Assembly: GCF_009754945.1 (NCBI RefSeq)
Contig: NZ_WPIN01000003.1
Location: 124,001-188,000 of the forward strand
Direction of reading: 5' to 3'
Length of the DNA: 64,000 bases
Source of the DNA: Spirosoma arboris
Lineage (GTDB): Bacteria > Bacteroidota > Bacteroidia > Cytophagales > Spirosomataceae
Position numbers and translations under genes: made by a program. This document shows positions 45,306-54,450 of this stretch, in pieces. The stretch's first letter is position 1; every line of letters begins with the position of its first letter. The notes below the pieces were generated by a model. It ran no database searches and was not told the DNA's origin. It saw nothing but the letters and a program-made list of their open reading frames with translations.

Positions 45306-46469
45306 ATGGAACAGGTAATCGAGTTTTTTAGTCATCTTACCGATACAAGCGACTGGCCGCCACGCTGGTTTTGTGGCCGATGGACCGATTTTCATGGATG
45401 GCTTTATATTATTTCCGATTTGATGATCTGGCTGGCCTATATGGTCATTCCCCTGGTTCTAATTCGTTATCTTTTTGTAAAAAAGGGTGTCCCTTTGCCT
45501 GGTGTTTTCTGGTTGTTCGGTGCGTTTATTTTATTGTGTGGCCTCACCCATCTCATTGATGTGGTCATATTCTGGATACCGGTTTACCGTATTAGTGCCT
45601 TAGTGCGCTTCGTGACAGGGGTTGTGTCAGTTGCTACCGTAGTGGCGTTATTTCGGTATTTCGATGAAGCAGTGGGCCTGCGTACCTCAAAAGAATACGA
45701 GCACGAACTACTGTTCCGTCAGCAGGCAGTAACCGAACTAACGCGCTCCAACGAAGAGCTTCAGCAGTTTGCCTACGTAGCCTCACACGATCTTCAATCG
45801 CCTTTAAAAACCATTTCAAACTACCTGAAACTGCTTAACACGAAATACGGCGACCAACTGCCTGCTGATGCACACAAGCTGGTTGAAACTTCGACCAAAG
45901 CGGCCGAACGAATGCGTATACTAATCAATGATCTACTCGATTTTTCACGAGTAGGCAATGAAGTAGCCTTCACACAAGTTAATCTAAATGAACTGGTTAC
46001 TGAAATTCTGGAAGAACAACAGGCTGAGATCCGGGCAAGTGGTGCTCTAATTGATGTGAGCCCGCTGCCCACAATGACGGCACACTATACAGACTTTAAA
46101 CAGGTATTTCAGAACCTGATTTCAAATGGGTTAAAATATCGAAAACCACTGGAGCCTCCTCACTTAGTTATCCAGGCTGTCGATGAGGGCGATCAATTTT
46201 GTTTCTCGATTCGCGATAATGGCATAGGAATTGAGCGTCAATATTTTGAGCGGGTATTTCAGATTTTTCAGCGGCTTCACGGGCGCAATGAATTCTCAGG
46301 AACAGGCATCGGTCTGGCGACCTGCAAAAAAGTTATTGACATTTACGGTGGTCAAATCTGGATTGAAAGTACTGTTAACGTAGGCACAACCTTTTATTTT
46401 ACCCTTCCGAAAATCATTAAAACCACACATCACTATGCTCAGACCGATACACTGTATTCTGCTAATTGA
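45306..46469 (+). CDS. Histidine kinase with ethylene-receptor-type membrane domain
   Basis: A 387-residue sensor kinase. Residues 1-118 contain three membrane helices that match the ethylene-binding domain of plant ETR1: YIISDLMIWLAY, then VIPLVLIRYLFVKKG and FGAFILLCGLTHLID. Relative to ETR1 the residues D25, Y32, I35, P36, I62, C65 and H69 are all present as D38, Y45, I48, P49, I75, C78 and H82, with identical spacing; C65 and H69 hold the copper ion that binds ethylene. There is no GAF domain: a short coiled linker (120-152) leads to HisKA with phospho-His H161 (ASHDLQSPLK), then HATPase (QNLISNGLKY, DNGIGI, GTGIGLATCKK). The C-terminus overlaps the next gene. Confidence 0.9.
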   Translation: MEQVIEFFSHLTDTSDWPPRWFCGRWTDFHGWLYIISDLMIWLAYMVIPLVLIRYLFVKKGVPLPGVFWLFGAFILLCGLTHLIDVVIFWIPVYRISALVRFVTGVVSVATVVALFRYFDEAVGLRTSKEYEHELLFRQQAVTELTRSNEELQQFAYVASHDLQSPLKTISNYLKLLNTKYGDQLPADAHKLVETSTKAAERMRILINDLLDFSRVGNEVAFTQVNLNELVTEILEEQQAEIRASGALIDVSPLPTMTAHYTDFKQVFQNLISNGLKYRKPLEPPHLVIQAVDEGDQFCFSIRDNGIGIERQYFERVFQIFQRLHGRNEFSGTGIGLATCKKVIDIYGGQIWIESTVNVGTTFYFTLPKIIKTTHHYAQTDTLYSAN

Positions 46470-46869
46470 CGACGACCCGGATGATAATTTTCTCCATCAG
46501 GTAGTTATTGACGATTCAGGATTGTGTGATCACGTCCGGGTTGCTGAAAATGCCACGGAGGCTCTCCGCTATCTGGAAGATACCAGTCAGCCCGATTACA
46601 TTCGCCCTGATTTTATTCTGACGGATGTTAATTTACCCGGCATGAATGGGTTCGAGTTTCTGGAACAGTATCACTACCTGGATGATCAGCTCAAAAGTCG
46701 GCTGGCCGTGATCGTACTTACGACATCGCTGGCCCCCCGCGATACGCAACGGGCGGCTATGATCGAGCATGTGAAGGGCTATTATACAAAACCTCTCACC
46801 AGTGCTATGCTCCGGACAATTGCAGATGAATATATAGCAGCTTTACCAGATGATACCTTAAACGGCTAA
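46435..46869 (+). CDS. Single-domain response regulator (Rcp1-like), partner of the kinase
   Basis: A 144-residue stand-alone receiver. The acidic cluster is IDDDPDD (residues 11-16), the phospho-acceptor is the Asp of LTDVNLPGMNG near residue 64, the Thr switch is in IVLTTS and the Lys is in YYTKPL near residue 120. The DDNFLH stretch and long YLDDQLKSR loop are typical of Rcp1-type regulators that pair with phytochrome-like kinases. It starts 35 bases inside the kinase gene in another frame, so the two are translationally coupled. It has no output domain and probably passes phosphate on or acts through protein contact. Confidence 0.9.
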   Translation: MLRPIHCILLIDDDPDDNFLHQVVIDDSGLCDHVRVAENATEALRYLEDTSQPDYIRPDFILTDVNLPGMNGFEFLEQYHYLDDQLKSRLAVIVLTTSLAPRDTQRAAMIEHVKGYYTKPLTSAMLRTIADEYIAALPDDTLNG

Positions 46870-46896
46870 TCCGTTCAGGTAATCAATAACATCTTC

Positions 46897-46904
46897 TACC
46901 TTTG
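46897..46904 (+). promoter_or_regulatory. Candidate -7 element before rpiB
   Basis: TACCTTTG matches TAnnTTTG and lies 37 bases before the rpiB ATG. No TTG is seen at the expected distance upstream, so this is a half-match. Confidence 0.35.
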
Positions 46905-46940
46905 CTGCAGATTCTATTTTCTGACTAATTCAACTTCCAA

Positions 46941-47375
46941 ATGAAAATTGCCATTGGCTCCGACCATGCCGGTTTCCAGTATAAAGAAGCCATCAAACAA
47001 ATGCTTATCGGCCTCGGACATGAGGTTATCGACAAAGGCACCTATGCCGCAACGCCTTCGGTAGATTATCCCCTCTTTATCCGACCTGTGGCCGAAGCGG
47101 TAGCAGCTGGTGAGGTAGAACGAGGTGTTGTATTAGGCGGATCGGGCAATGGCGAGGCTATTGCCGCCAATCGTGTGCGGGGTGTACGTTGCGGATTATG
47201 CTGGAATGAAGAGTCGGCTCGCTTGTGTCGGCAGCATAACGATGCCAACGTCATTTCGCTCGGCGAACGCATGATGAGTGAAGAAACAGCCCTGAAATTA
47301 GTTCAAATCTGGCTCGACACACCTTTTGAAGGAGGTCGTCACCTGGCCCGAATTCAGGAACTAGATAAATATTGA
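46941..47375 (+). CDS. rpiB: Ribose-5-phosphate isomerase B
   Basis: Interconverts ribose 5-phosphate and ribulose 5-phosphate in the non-oxidative pentose phosphate pathway; 144 residues. Opens with KIAIGSDHAGFQYKEAIK. The active-site loop reads GGSGNGEAIAANRVRGVRCGLCW, in which Glu stands where E. coli RpiB-type enzymes have the GTGIG(M/C) form; the same SGNGE loop is found in mycobacterial RpiB, where that Glu is the catalytic base. With zwf and pgl nearby, the region supplies three pentose phosphate enzymes. Confidence 0.9.
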   Translation: MKIAIGSDHAGFQYKEAIKQMLIGLGHEVIDKGTYAATPSVDYPLFIRPVAEAVAAGEVERGVVLGGSGNGEAIAANRVRGVRCGLCWNEESARLCRQHNDANVISLGERMMSEETALKLVQIWLDTPFEGGRHLARIQELDKY

Positions 47376-47384
47376 TGTATGATG

Positions 47385-47448
47385 TGTGCTATATGATGTA
47401 AGATGTAGTTATCAATACAGCAGCCTACATCTTACATCATATAGCACA
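47385..47448. repeat. Foldback repeat, family D (TGATGTATGATGT units)
   Basis: Perfect 24-base arms (47385-47408 and 47425-47448), left arm preceded by a TGATGTATGATG unit. It begins ten bases after the rpiB stop and ends five bases before the ABC transporter ATG. A related element is at 55745-55830. Confidence 0.85.
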
Positions 47449-47453
47449 TATAA

Positions 47454-49214
47454 ATGCAGATTCTCTGGAAATACCTGAAGCCTTATCGCTGGCTGGCCGT
47501 TCTGGCATTGGTTCTGGCCGGTATTGCCCAAATCCTCGCCCTGGTCGACCCAATTATCTTCGGGAAACTTATTGACCAATATGCAACTCATCCCGGCGCC
47601 AAAACTGAAATCGAAAAAGTTAGGGGTGTTCTTCACTTATTAGCCATAGCCGTTGGAGTGGCTGTTTTATCAAACATAACCAAGGCGTTTCAGGAGTACG
47701 TGACGCGTCTGGTTGTCCAGAAATTCGGCACCGATATTTTCAACGACGGGCTAAAGCAAACTCTTCGCCTATCGTATCAGGAGTTTGGTGATCAAAGCAG
47801 CGGGGCCACCTTATCTATTCTGCAAAAAGTACGTACTGATACCGAGAAGTTCATCAACTCCTTCGTTAACGTGCTGTTTTCGTCCATCGTAGGCATGGGT
47901 TTTCTGATCTGGTATGCCATTACAAAACACTGGGCACTGGTTCCGGTATTTGTAATTGGGGTACTCTTACTGGGTGGCCTGACAGGCTTGCTCAGCAAAC
48001 AGATCAAAACAACCCAACGCTCGATCAATCGCGAAACGGCTCTGCTCTCGGGCGTTATTACTGAATCGCTACGAAACATCGAGTTGATTAAAAGCTTGGG
48101 GTTGACCTTCCCCGAAATCCGCCGACTTAAAACTCAAACGGGTCGCATTTTCGAGCTGGAGATGTTCAAAGTTCGGCGAGTACGACTCCTATCGTTCTGG
48201 CAAAGCACGACGCTAAATATTCTCAAGCAGTCGGTCTTGTTCACACTACTGTGGCTGATTTTTCGCAACGTACTGAGTACGGGCGAGTTAATTTCCATGC
48301 AGTTTATTTCGGTTTCCATCTTCAATCCGTTGCAGGAATTAGGCAATATTATTCTGGCCTACCGCGAAGCCGAAGCCGGACTGAATAGCTTCGAGAAATT
48401 GATGCAGAAACCCATCGAACGAAACCCTGAGTCACCCATTGAAGTAGGACCTATTGAGCGACTTCGGTTTTCGAATGTTGTTTTTAGGCATATCGGCGCG
48501 AATCAGAATGCCATTGATGGAGTTTCGTTCGAAGCTTCACTCGGCGATACCATCGCGTTTGTTGGTCCATCGGGTTCAGGAAAGTCAACGATGGTTAAGT
48601 TGCTGGTAGGGCTTTATCGGCCTGTGGACGGCGAAATTTATTACAACGACATTTCGACAAAAGATATTCGCTTCAATCCGATGCGTCGGCAAATCGGGTT
48701 CGTTACGCAGGATACGCACCTCTTTGCTGGCACCATTCGGGAGAATCTATTATTTGTCAAACCCGATGCCACCGAAGCCGAGATGCTCGATGCGCTGGAC
48801 AAAGCTGCCTGCGATCATTTACTGGCCCGTTCGGAACAGGGGCTCGATACGCAAATTGGCGAAGGCGGATTGAAGATGTCAGGCGGGGAGAAACAACGAC
48901 TATCTATTGCCCGCGCCTTAGTCCGACACCCTAGATTACTGATTTTCGATGAAGCAACATCGGCCCTGGATTCGCTCACCGAAGAAGAAATCACAGATAC
49001 CGTTCGGAGCGTTTCGGCAATGAATTCGCAGATTACCATTCTAATTGCTCACCGACTATCAACGATTTTACACGCAAATACGATTTTTGTCCTGGAAAAA
49101 GGTAAAATTGTCGAAACCGGCAATCACGAGGCACTCGTCGCCCAAAAAGGTCTTTATTATGCCATGTGGCGCCAGCAAATCGGCGAGCGCCGGACTAGTG
49201 CTGTTCCGGTATGA
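47454..49214 (+). CDS. ABC exporter half-transporter (fused permease-ATPase)
   Basis: A 586-residue protein with a six-helix exporter membrane domain (1-310) and a nucleotide-binding domain (about 345-575). Walker A is GPSGSGKSTMVKLL near residue 368, the Q-loop lies in IGFVTQDTHLF, the signature is MSGGEKQRLS, Walker B is LLIFDEATSALD, and the H-loop is IAHRLST. It should work as a homodimer. Lipid, peptide or drug are all possible cargoes. The gene's leader is taken up by a perfect hairpin. Confidence 0.92.
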   Translation: MQILWKYLKPYRWLAVLALVLAGIAQILALVDPIIFGKLIDQYATHPGAKTEIEKVRGVLHLLAIAVGVAVLSNITKAFQEYVTRLVVQKFGTDIFNDGLKQTLRLSYQEFGDQSSGATLSILQKVRTDTEKFINSFVNVLFSSIVGMGFLIWYAITKHWALVPVFVIGVLLLGGLTGLLSKQIKTTQRSINRETALLSGVITESLRNIELIKSLGLTFPEIRRLKTQTGRIFELEMFKVRRVRLLSFWQSTTLNILKQSVLFTLLWLIFRNVLSTGELISMQFISVSIFNPLQELGNIILAYREAEAGLNSFEKLMQKPIERNPESPIEVGPIERLRFSNVVFRHIGANQNAIDGVSFEASLGDTIAFVGPSGSGKSTMVKLLVGLYRPVDGEIYYNDISTKDIRFNPMRRQIGFVTQDTHLFAGTIRENLLFVKPDATEAEMLDALDKAACDHLLARSEQGLDTQIGEGGLKMSGGEKQRLSIARALVRHPRLLIFDEATSALDSLTEEEITDTVRSVSAMNSQITILIAHRLSTILHANTIFVLEKGKIVETGNHEALVAQKGLYYAMWRQQIGERRTSAVPV

Positions 49215-49236
49215 AGTGATTGGTATGTCATTTTCG

Positions 49237-49309
49237 GTTTGACCCCGATGGGTCAGATATTTATAGCAATTATTTCCTCTATAAACATCTGACCCCATCG
49301 GGGTCAAAC
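49237..49309. repeat. Foldback repeat, family E (GACCCCGATGGGTC arms), copy 1
   Basis: GTTTGACCCCGATGGGTCAG on the left and its near-exact complement on the right, with TTATAG / CTATAA as an inner pair. The same design, with related wording, is at 54451-54522. Confidence 0.8.
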
Positions 49310-49369
49310 TGAGCTTGGGAATAATTTTCCTTTGTGTTCTTTGTGCCGCGATATTCAATTACTTAACAA

Positions 49370-51535
49370 ATGAATAAGCAAAGTCGGGAAGTCAGTTATT
49401 TTCTATCCAGTCAGTATTTCTCGGACGGGATCAGGATAACACTGTCCATTTTGCTGCCTTCGCTGATATTGGCCCAGTTTGATCAGCTTCAGACGGGTAT
49501 GGCCATGTCGCTGGGTGCACTAAACGTGAGCCTGAGCGATGCCCCCGGCCCGGTTATGCACCGGCGTAATGGAATGGCTTCCAGCGCGCTTATCAGTTTT
49601 TCGGTAACTCTCCTAACCGGATTTGCCCGAATGAGTCCGTATACGATGGGCGTTGAGATTCTGCTATTCAGTTTTTTCTTTTCCATGTTCGCCATTTATG
49701 GCAACCGGGCTACCTCTGTCGGAACGGCGGCTTTACTCATCATGATTCTGATGATCGACCGGCCAATGGATGCCGCTGGAGTTGTACGGGAAAGCGGTCT
49801 GGTGCTTGCTGGGAGTGTCTGGTATAGTACCATCAGTTTACTGGTTTCCCGCTTGCAACCTTATCGTCTGGCCCAACAGGCTTTGGGCCAGTGCATTCAC
49901 GAGATTGCTAAGCTGATGGCGATCAAAGCTGATTTTTACGACGTATCGACCAACCTCGACGACAACTACCGTCATTTGATTGCTCAACAGGTGGATGTAA
50001 GCGAAAAGCAGGACGCCGTTCGGGAAGTTCTGTTTAAAAGTCGGCGAATTGTAACCGAGTCAACGCGTGCCGGGCGATTATTACTGCTCACGTTTGTGGA
50101 CGTAGTCGATCTGTATGAGCAGATTATTGCCATGTATTTCGATTACTCCGATATCCGAGAGCGGTTTAGTAAGTCAAGCGTGCTTGATCAGATTTCCAGC
50201 GTCATTCGTCGATTATCGGTCGAACTTGATCATATAGGGTTAGCGATTCAACTACCCGTTCCGTTCCATAAATCCACCAATATAAACCCAATCCTGGAAG
50301 ATCTGAAACGTAGTATCGACGCTCTTGGCGATCAGGATGGCAGTACTCTGGTGCTAAAAAAAGTGCTGGTCAGTTTACGAACGGTTAATCAACGGCTAAC
50401 GGGCCTACAAAAAAATCTGGTGCAGCCGATTAGTAGCCCTATTGATAATGAGGCCATGGAATACGGTCGGTTTGTTTCTCATCAGGAAATTGATCTGAAG
50501 TCATTTCTGGATAACCTAACCCTTAACTCATCCGTATTTAGGCATTCGGTACGGGTAGCGCTTGCTATGCTACTGGGGTTTGTCATTACCAAACTCCTCC
50601 CCTACGGTCACCACAGTTATTGGGTGCTGCTTACGATTTCAGTCATTTTGAAACCAGCTTTTAGCCTCACCAAACAACGAAATATAGAACGCATTCTTGG
50701 CACATTAGCAGGAGGTATAATTGGGGTATTTATCTTAACTCTTTTCCCGAACAAAAACGTGCAGTTTGGCTTCATGGTGTTCTTGATGCTGGGTACTTAT
50801 AGCGCCCAACGTATCAACTACATTGTTATGGTCATTTGTGTAACGCCCTTCATCTTAATCTTATTCAATTTTTTGGGAGTCAGCTATTTAGGAGCAGCCG
50901 AAGAGCGCTTCTTTGATACCCTGTTAGGTGGAATTATTGCGTTTATGGCAAGCTATTTACTGTTTCCACAGTGGGAATCGGAACAGTTGAAGAAGCCTAT
51001 GCAGGCCGTATTAAAAGCCAATGTTCGCTATAGTCAGCTACTGCTCGATAGTCTATCAGGGCGTCCTATCAATCTGGTCGATTATAAGCTGGCTCGGAAA
51101 GAAGTCTACGTCACCTCAGCCAATCTATCCGCTGCTTTTGATCGAATGTTATCGGAACCCAAGCACAAGCAACGAAACGAAAAACTCATTTACGAATTTG
51201 TCGTACTGAATCACGTTTTATCAGCAAACATAGCCACCATCACGTCGGCACAACTTACTAATGAGCCTAAAGCGTACGCGACTCCGCTGCTTCGGCCTGT
51301 CAAGCGCGCCTTGTTCACCTTGACCGAAAGCCTTCATAAATTAAGTTCAGCTGCCGAAAAACAGAATCTGGATGGAGTGGCACCTGATATAAATACCCCT
51401 GCGACTTCACTTACTGACCCAGCCCTTCTGGAACAATTGAACTTTATTCAGCAGGTGAGCAGCGATATTGGCAAAATCGTGGAACGACTGGTGACACGGG
51501 AACATATAATTAAAAATCGCTACCAGACTGCATAG
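49370..51535 (+). CDS. FUSC family inner membrane protein (YccS/YhfK-like)
   Basis: A 721-residue membrane protein with the two-block layout of FUSC/YccS proteins: a first set of about six helices (residues 20-165), a long soluble helical region (170-395), a second set of helices (about 395-540, with SVRVALAMLLGFVITKLLPYGHHSYWVLLTISVIL and GTLAGGIIGVFILTL), and a soluble C-terminal helical tail. Relatives are proposed as aromatic-acid or fusaric-acid efflux components. No membrane-fusion partner is beside it, so its role is unknown. Confidence 0.85.
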   Translation: MNKQSREVSYFLSSQYFSDGIRITLSILLPSLILAQFDQLQTGMAMSLGALNVSLSDAPGPVMHRRNGMASSALISFSVTLLTGFARMSPYTMGVEILLFSFFFSMFAIYGNRATSVGTAALLIMILMIDRPMDAAGVVRESGLVLAGSVWYSTISLLVSRLQPYRLAQQALGQCIHEIAKLMAIKADFYDVSTNLDDNYRHLIAQQVDVSEKQDAVREVLFKSRRIVTESTRAGRLLLLTFVDVVDLYEQIIAMYFDYSDIRERFSKSSVLDQISSVIRRLSVELDHIGLAIQLPVPFHKSTNINPILEDLKRSIDALGDQDGSTLVLKKVLVSLRTVNQRLTGLQKNLVQPISSPIDNEAMEYGRFVSHQEIDLKSFLDNLTLNSSVFRHSVRVALAMLLGFVITKLLPYGHHSYWVLLTISVILKPAFSLTKQRNIERILGTLAGGIIGVFILTLFPNKNVQFGFMVFLMLGTYSAQRINYIVMVICVTPFILILFNFLGVSYLGAAEERFFDTLLGGIIAFMASYLLFPQWESEQLKKPMQAVLKANVRYSQLLLDSLSGRPINLVDYKLARKEVYVTSANLSAAFDRMLSEPKHKQRNEKLIYEFVVLNHVLSANIATITSAQLTNEPKAYATPLLRPVKRALFTLTESLHKLSSAAEKQNLDGVAPDINTPATSLTDPALLEQLNFIQQVSSDIGKIVERLVTREHIIKNRYQTA

Positions 51536-51621
51536 GTAGGTATTGATGTAAGCCTTCCTCTCTGGCAATCCTGCCCCAAATCTCTTATCTTGGAATTTCA
51601 TACAACCAAGAAGGTCAATCC

Positions 51622-53595
51622 ATGAAATCTCTTTACTTCCTCGCTCTGCTAGCCTACCTGGCTAGTCCCGATTTTGCATTGGCTCAGGCACCGAGCATCG
51701 TTCAGTCGATTGACATGAAAAGTGTGTCAAATCCCCAACTTTCCCCCGATGGCAAATGGGTAGCTTATACCGTTACCAAAACCAACTGGGACGAAAATGC
51801 CTACGACACTGATATCTGGTTAGCCAATACTACCACCGGCGACCAGTTTCAGTTAACGAACTCCAAAAAATCGAACAGCAGCGCTGCCTGGTCGCCCGAT
51901 GGCAAATGGCTGGCTTTTCTGTCAACACGAGACGATAAATCCCAATTGTATCTGATTAGTCCTTACGGAGGTGAGGCCCGGCCGCTGACCAAGTTTGAAA
52001 CTGGCGTTACCTCATTTAAGTGGTCACCAACTGGAAAACAAATTGTGTTTTCGGCCACTGTTCCCGATAGTAAAGTGGACAAAGAGCGTAAAGAAAAATA
52101 TAGTGATTATGAGGTTGTTCGAGACGACTATAAGATGGTTCATCTGTACCTGCTCGACAGCCTGACCAACGAGAAGCCTTCGCAGGGCAAAGCATTAACC
52201 AAAGGAATTGGGTTTTCGGTAGGCAGTTTTGTTATATCGCCCGATGGGAAGAAAATTGCGTTCGATGCGTCGAAAAATCCGGATCTCATCAATGGCCACA
52301 CTTCCGATTTGTATGTATTAACGCTTGGCGACACCATAACCCGAAAAATAGTATCGCTCAAAGGTCCCGATCAAAACCCAGTCTGGTCGCCCGATGGGCA
52401 GCAGATTGCCTTTACGACAGCCAACGAAAACGAGTTCTATTTCTATACAAATCGACTCATTGCTACTGTATCTGCTACGGGTGGTACACCCAAAATACTG
52501 ACCAATACCTTCGATGAAAACGCGAATCTGCTGGAATGGACGGCCGATGGTATATTATTCAGCGGGTTTCAGAAAACGGCAGCGCACTTGTTCCGAATCG
52601 ATCCAACTACACTAAAAACAGAGCGGCTCACCAAACCCGATAACCTGATGGCTACCCAATTTTCGTTCAGTAAGGATGGCCAGCAGATGGCGTTTGTTGG
52701 AGCGCTCCCAAATCAATATGCGGAGATTCAGACCTCATCGGTTCGCACGTTTGCCCCAAAAACACTGACGACGATGAGTAAGCAATTAGCTCCGTTCAAA
52801 ATCTCAACCCGCGAGGTCGTTAGTTGGAAATCAGTAGATGGCAATGTGATCGAAGGCATTTTAATTAAACCAGCCAACTTTGACCCAGCCCGCAAATACC
52901 CGCTTCTGGTCGTTATTCATGGTGGCCCAACCGGGATTGACCTACCATCTATAACCGCTGACCGCTACTATCCGATCGAGCAATTTACGGCTAAAGGAGC
53001 GCTGGTATTACGCCCTAATTATCGCGGTTCGGCAGGTTATGGGAGCAAATTCAGAGCCTTGAATGTAAAGAACTTGGGTCTGGGTGATTACGACGACGTG
53101 ATTTCGGGTGTCGATTACCTGATTGGGAAAGGCATTGTCGACAAAGATAAAGTTGGCGCTATGGGTTGGAGTCAGGGAGGCTACATTTCGGCCTTTATTA
53201 CTACCTACAGCGATCGATTCAAAGCAACCTCAGTGGGTGCTGGTATTTCAAACTGGGCTACCTATTACCAGAACACTGACATTACTCCCTTCACGCGGCA
53301 ATACCTGCAAGGAACTCCTTGGGACAATGCCGACATTTACCAGAAAACATCACCCATTAGTTATGTCAGTCGGGCTAAAACGCCAACGCTTATTCAACAT
53401 GGTGAATTAGACAGGCGCGTTCCAATTGCCAATGCATACGAACTTCGCCTGGCGCTAGAGGATAAAGGTGTACCTGTCAAGATGGTGGTCTACAAAGGCT
53501 TCGGGCATGGTATTACAAAACCTAAGCCTATGCGTCAGGTCATGGAAGAAAATTACCGATGGTTCAGCAAATACATTTGGGGCGAAAATCTTTAG
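51622..53595 (+). CDS. S9 family prolyl oligopeptidase-like serine peptidase, exported
   Basis: A 657-residue peptidase with a signal peptide ending ALAQ. Residues 25-390 form a beta-propeller, with repeated rungs such as LSPDGKWVAYT, WSPDGKWLAFLSTRDD and WSPDGQQIAFTTANEN. Residues 400-657 are the alpha/beta hydrolase: IHGGPTGID oxyanion region, nucleophile Ser in GWSQGGY near 517, Asp in HGELDRRVP near 597, and His in GFGHGITKP near 629. It should be a periplasmic dipeptidyl or acylaminoacyl peptidase that trims peptides taken up from outside. Confidence 0.92.
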   Translation: MKSLYFLALLAYLASPDFALAQAPSIVQSIDMKSVSNPQLSPDGKWVAYTVTKTNWDENAYDTDIWLANTTTGDQFQLTNSKKSNSSAAWSPDGKWLAFLSTRDDKSQLYLISPYGGEARPLTKFETGVTSFKWSPTGKQIVFSATVPDSKVDKERKEKYSDYEVVRDDYKMVHLYLLDSLTNEKPSQGKALTKGIGFSVGSFVISPDGKKIAFDASKNPDLINGHTSDLYVLTLGDTITRKIVSLKGPDQNPVWSPDGQQIAFTTANENEFYFYTNRLIATVSATGGTPKILTNTFDENANLLEWTADGILFSGFQKTAAHLFRIDPTTLKTERLTKPDNLMATQFSFSKDGQQMAFVGALPNQYAEIQTSSVRTFAPKTLTTMSKQLAPFKISTREVVSWKSVDGNVIEGILIKPANFDPARKYPLLVVIHGGPTGIDLPSITADRYYPIEQFTAKGALVLRPNYRGSAGYGSKFRALNVKNLGLGDYDDVISGVDYLIGKGIVDKDKVGAMGWSQGGYISAFITTYSDRFKATSVGAGISNWATYYQNTDITPFTRQYLQGTPWDNADIYQKTSPISYVSRAKTPTLIQHGELDRRVPIANAYELRLALEDKGVPVKMVVYKGFGHGITKPKPMRQVMEENYRWFSKYIWGENL

Positions 53596-53632
53596 CCTAC
53601 GATTCAGCAATTCACGTTGGTCAATTACATGA

Positions 53633-53663
53633 AAAGCCCCGGCAGTCAGACTGTCGGGGCTTT
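53633..53663 (+). terminator. Rho-independent terminator of the S9 peptidase gene
   Basis: AAAGCCCCGGCAG and CTGTCGGGGCTTT arms (one G-T wobble) with a 5-base loop, 38 bases after the stop. Confidence 0.85.
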
Positions 53664-53799
53664 GTTAGCGTGTATGTAGATAAAACAGCCGAAGGAGGCA
53701 AAATGTTGTATCATTGAAAAATTGTTAAATTATTTTTCAGTTTAATTTCAATAAGTAAATCCGTGAACGTTTACCACGTTTTGTAAACACTATTTAACT

Positions 53800-54417
53800 A
53801 TGTCTTTCTTAGTACTTGACCTCGAAATGACCGGTCCAGAGCCGGATTATAACGAAATTATTCAGATCGGGGCCGTGCTCTTCGACGATAATTGGGTTGA
53901 AAAAGGGCGTTACCTCACGAATGTATATCCAGAGAATAAAGACGCGTTTTCATCTTCATCCGAGAAAATTCATAACCTTTCGCTGGCCGATCTGGAAGAT
54001 GCACCAATGATATACGATGTGTTACCCGAACTGGAAGAATGGATTTGTAAAGAACTCGGGCTTCGTGTTCCGAAAGGTCAGTTAGATCGAACACCTTTTT
54101 TGCGCGATGTGATCATCTGCGGACAGAGTGTAATAAATGACATCAATTTTTTAAAGGAAGCTTATCGGTACGAGAAACTTAAGTGGCCCTACTCGCGTGT
54201 GCTGCTCGATTTGCATACACTGGCCTATTTTACTTTCCGCGTCCTGAAAGCCAACGGTCGAAAGGTACCAGACCGCCTAAGTTTGACCGCTATTGCAAAC
54301 TACTTCGGTTTTGCCCGGGAAGACGGCTTTCACAATGCACTCGAAGATGCGGTACTCACAGCGAAATGCCTCAAAGAGGTCTTCAAACTGAGTGATCAAC
54401 TGCAACTATCACTCTAG
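53800..54417 (+). CDS. 3'-5' exonuclease, DEDDh family (DnaQ/oligoribonuclease-like)
   Basis: A 205-residue nuclease. Exo I is LVLDLEMTGPEPDYNEIIQIGAV (first D and E at residues 6 and 8), exo II lies in IICGQSVINDINFL near residue 110, and exo III is FHNALEDAVLTAKCL near 183 (the H and D of DEDDh). It has no polymerase or other domain, so it is a free-standing DnaQ-like enzyme for DNA or short RNA; which one is not clear from sequence. Monocistronic, between a terminator and a family E repeat. Confidence 0.87.
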   Translation: MSFLVLDLEMTGPEPDYNEIIQIGAVLFDDNWVEKGRYLTNVYPENKDAFSSSSEKIHNLSLADLEDAPMIYDVLPELEEWICKELGLRVPKGQLDRTPFLRDVIICGQSVINDINFLKEAYRYEKLKWPYSRVLLDLHTLAYFTFRVLKANGRKVPDRLSLTAIANYFGFAREDGFHNALEDAVLTAKCLKEVFKLSDQLQLSL

Positions 54418-54450
54418 TCTAATGCCAGAATTTCTACCAATATCTATCTA

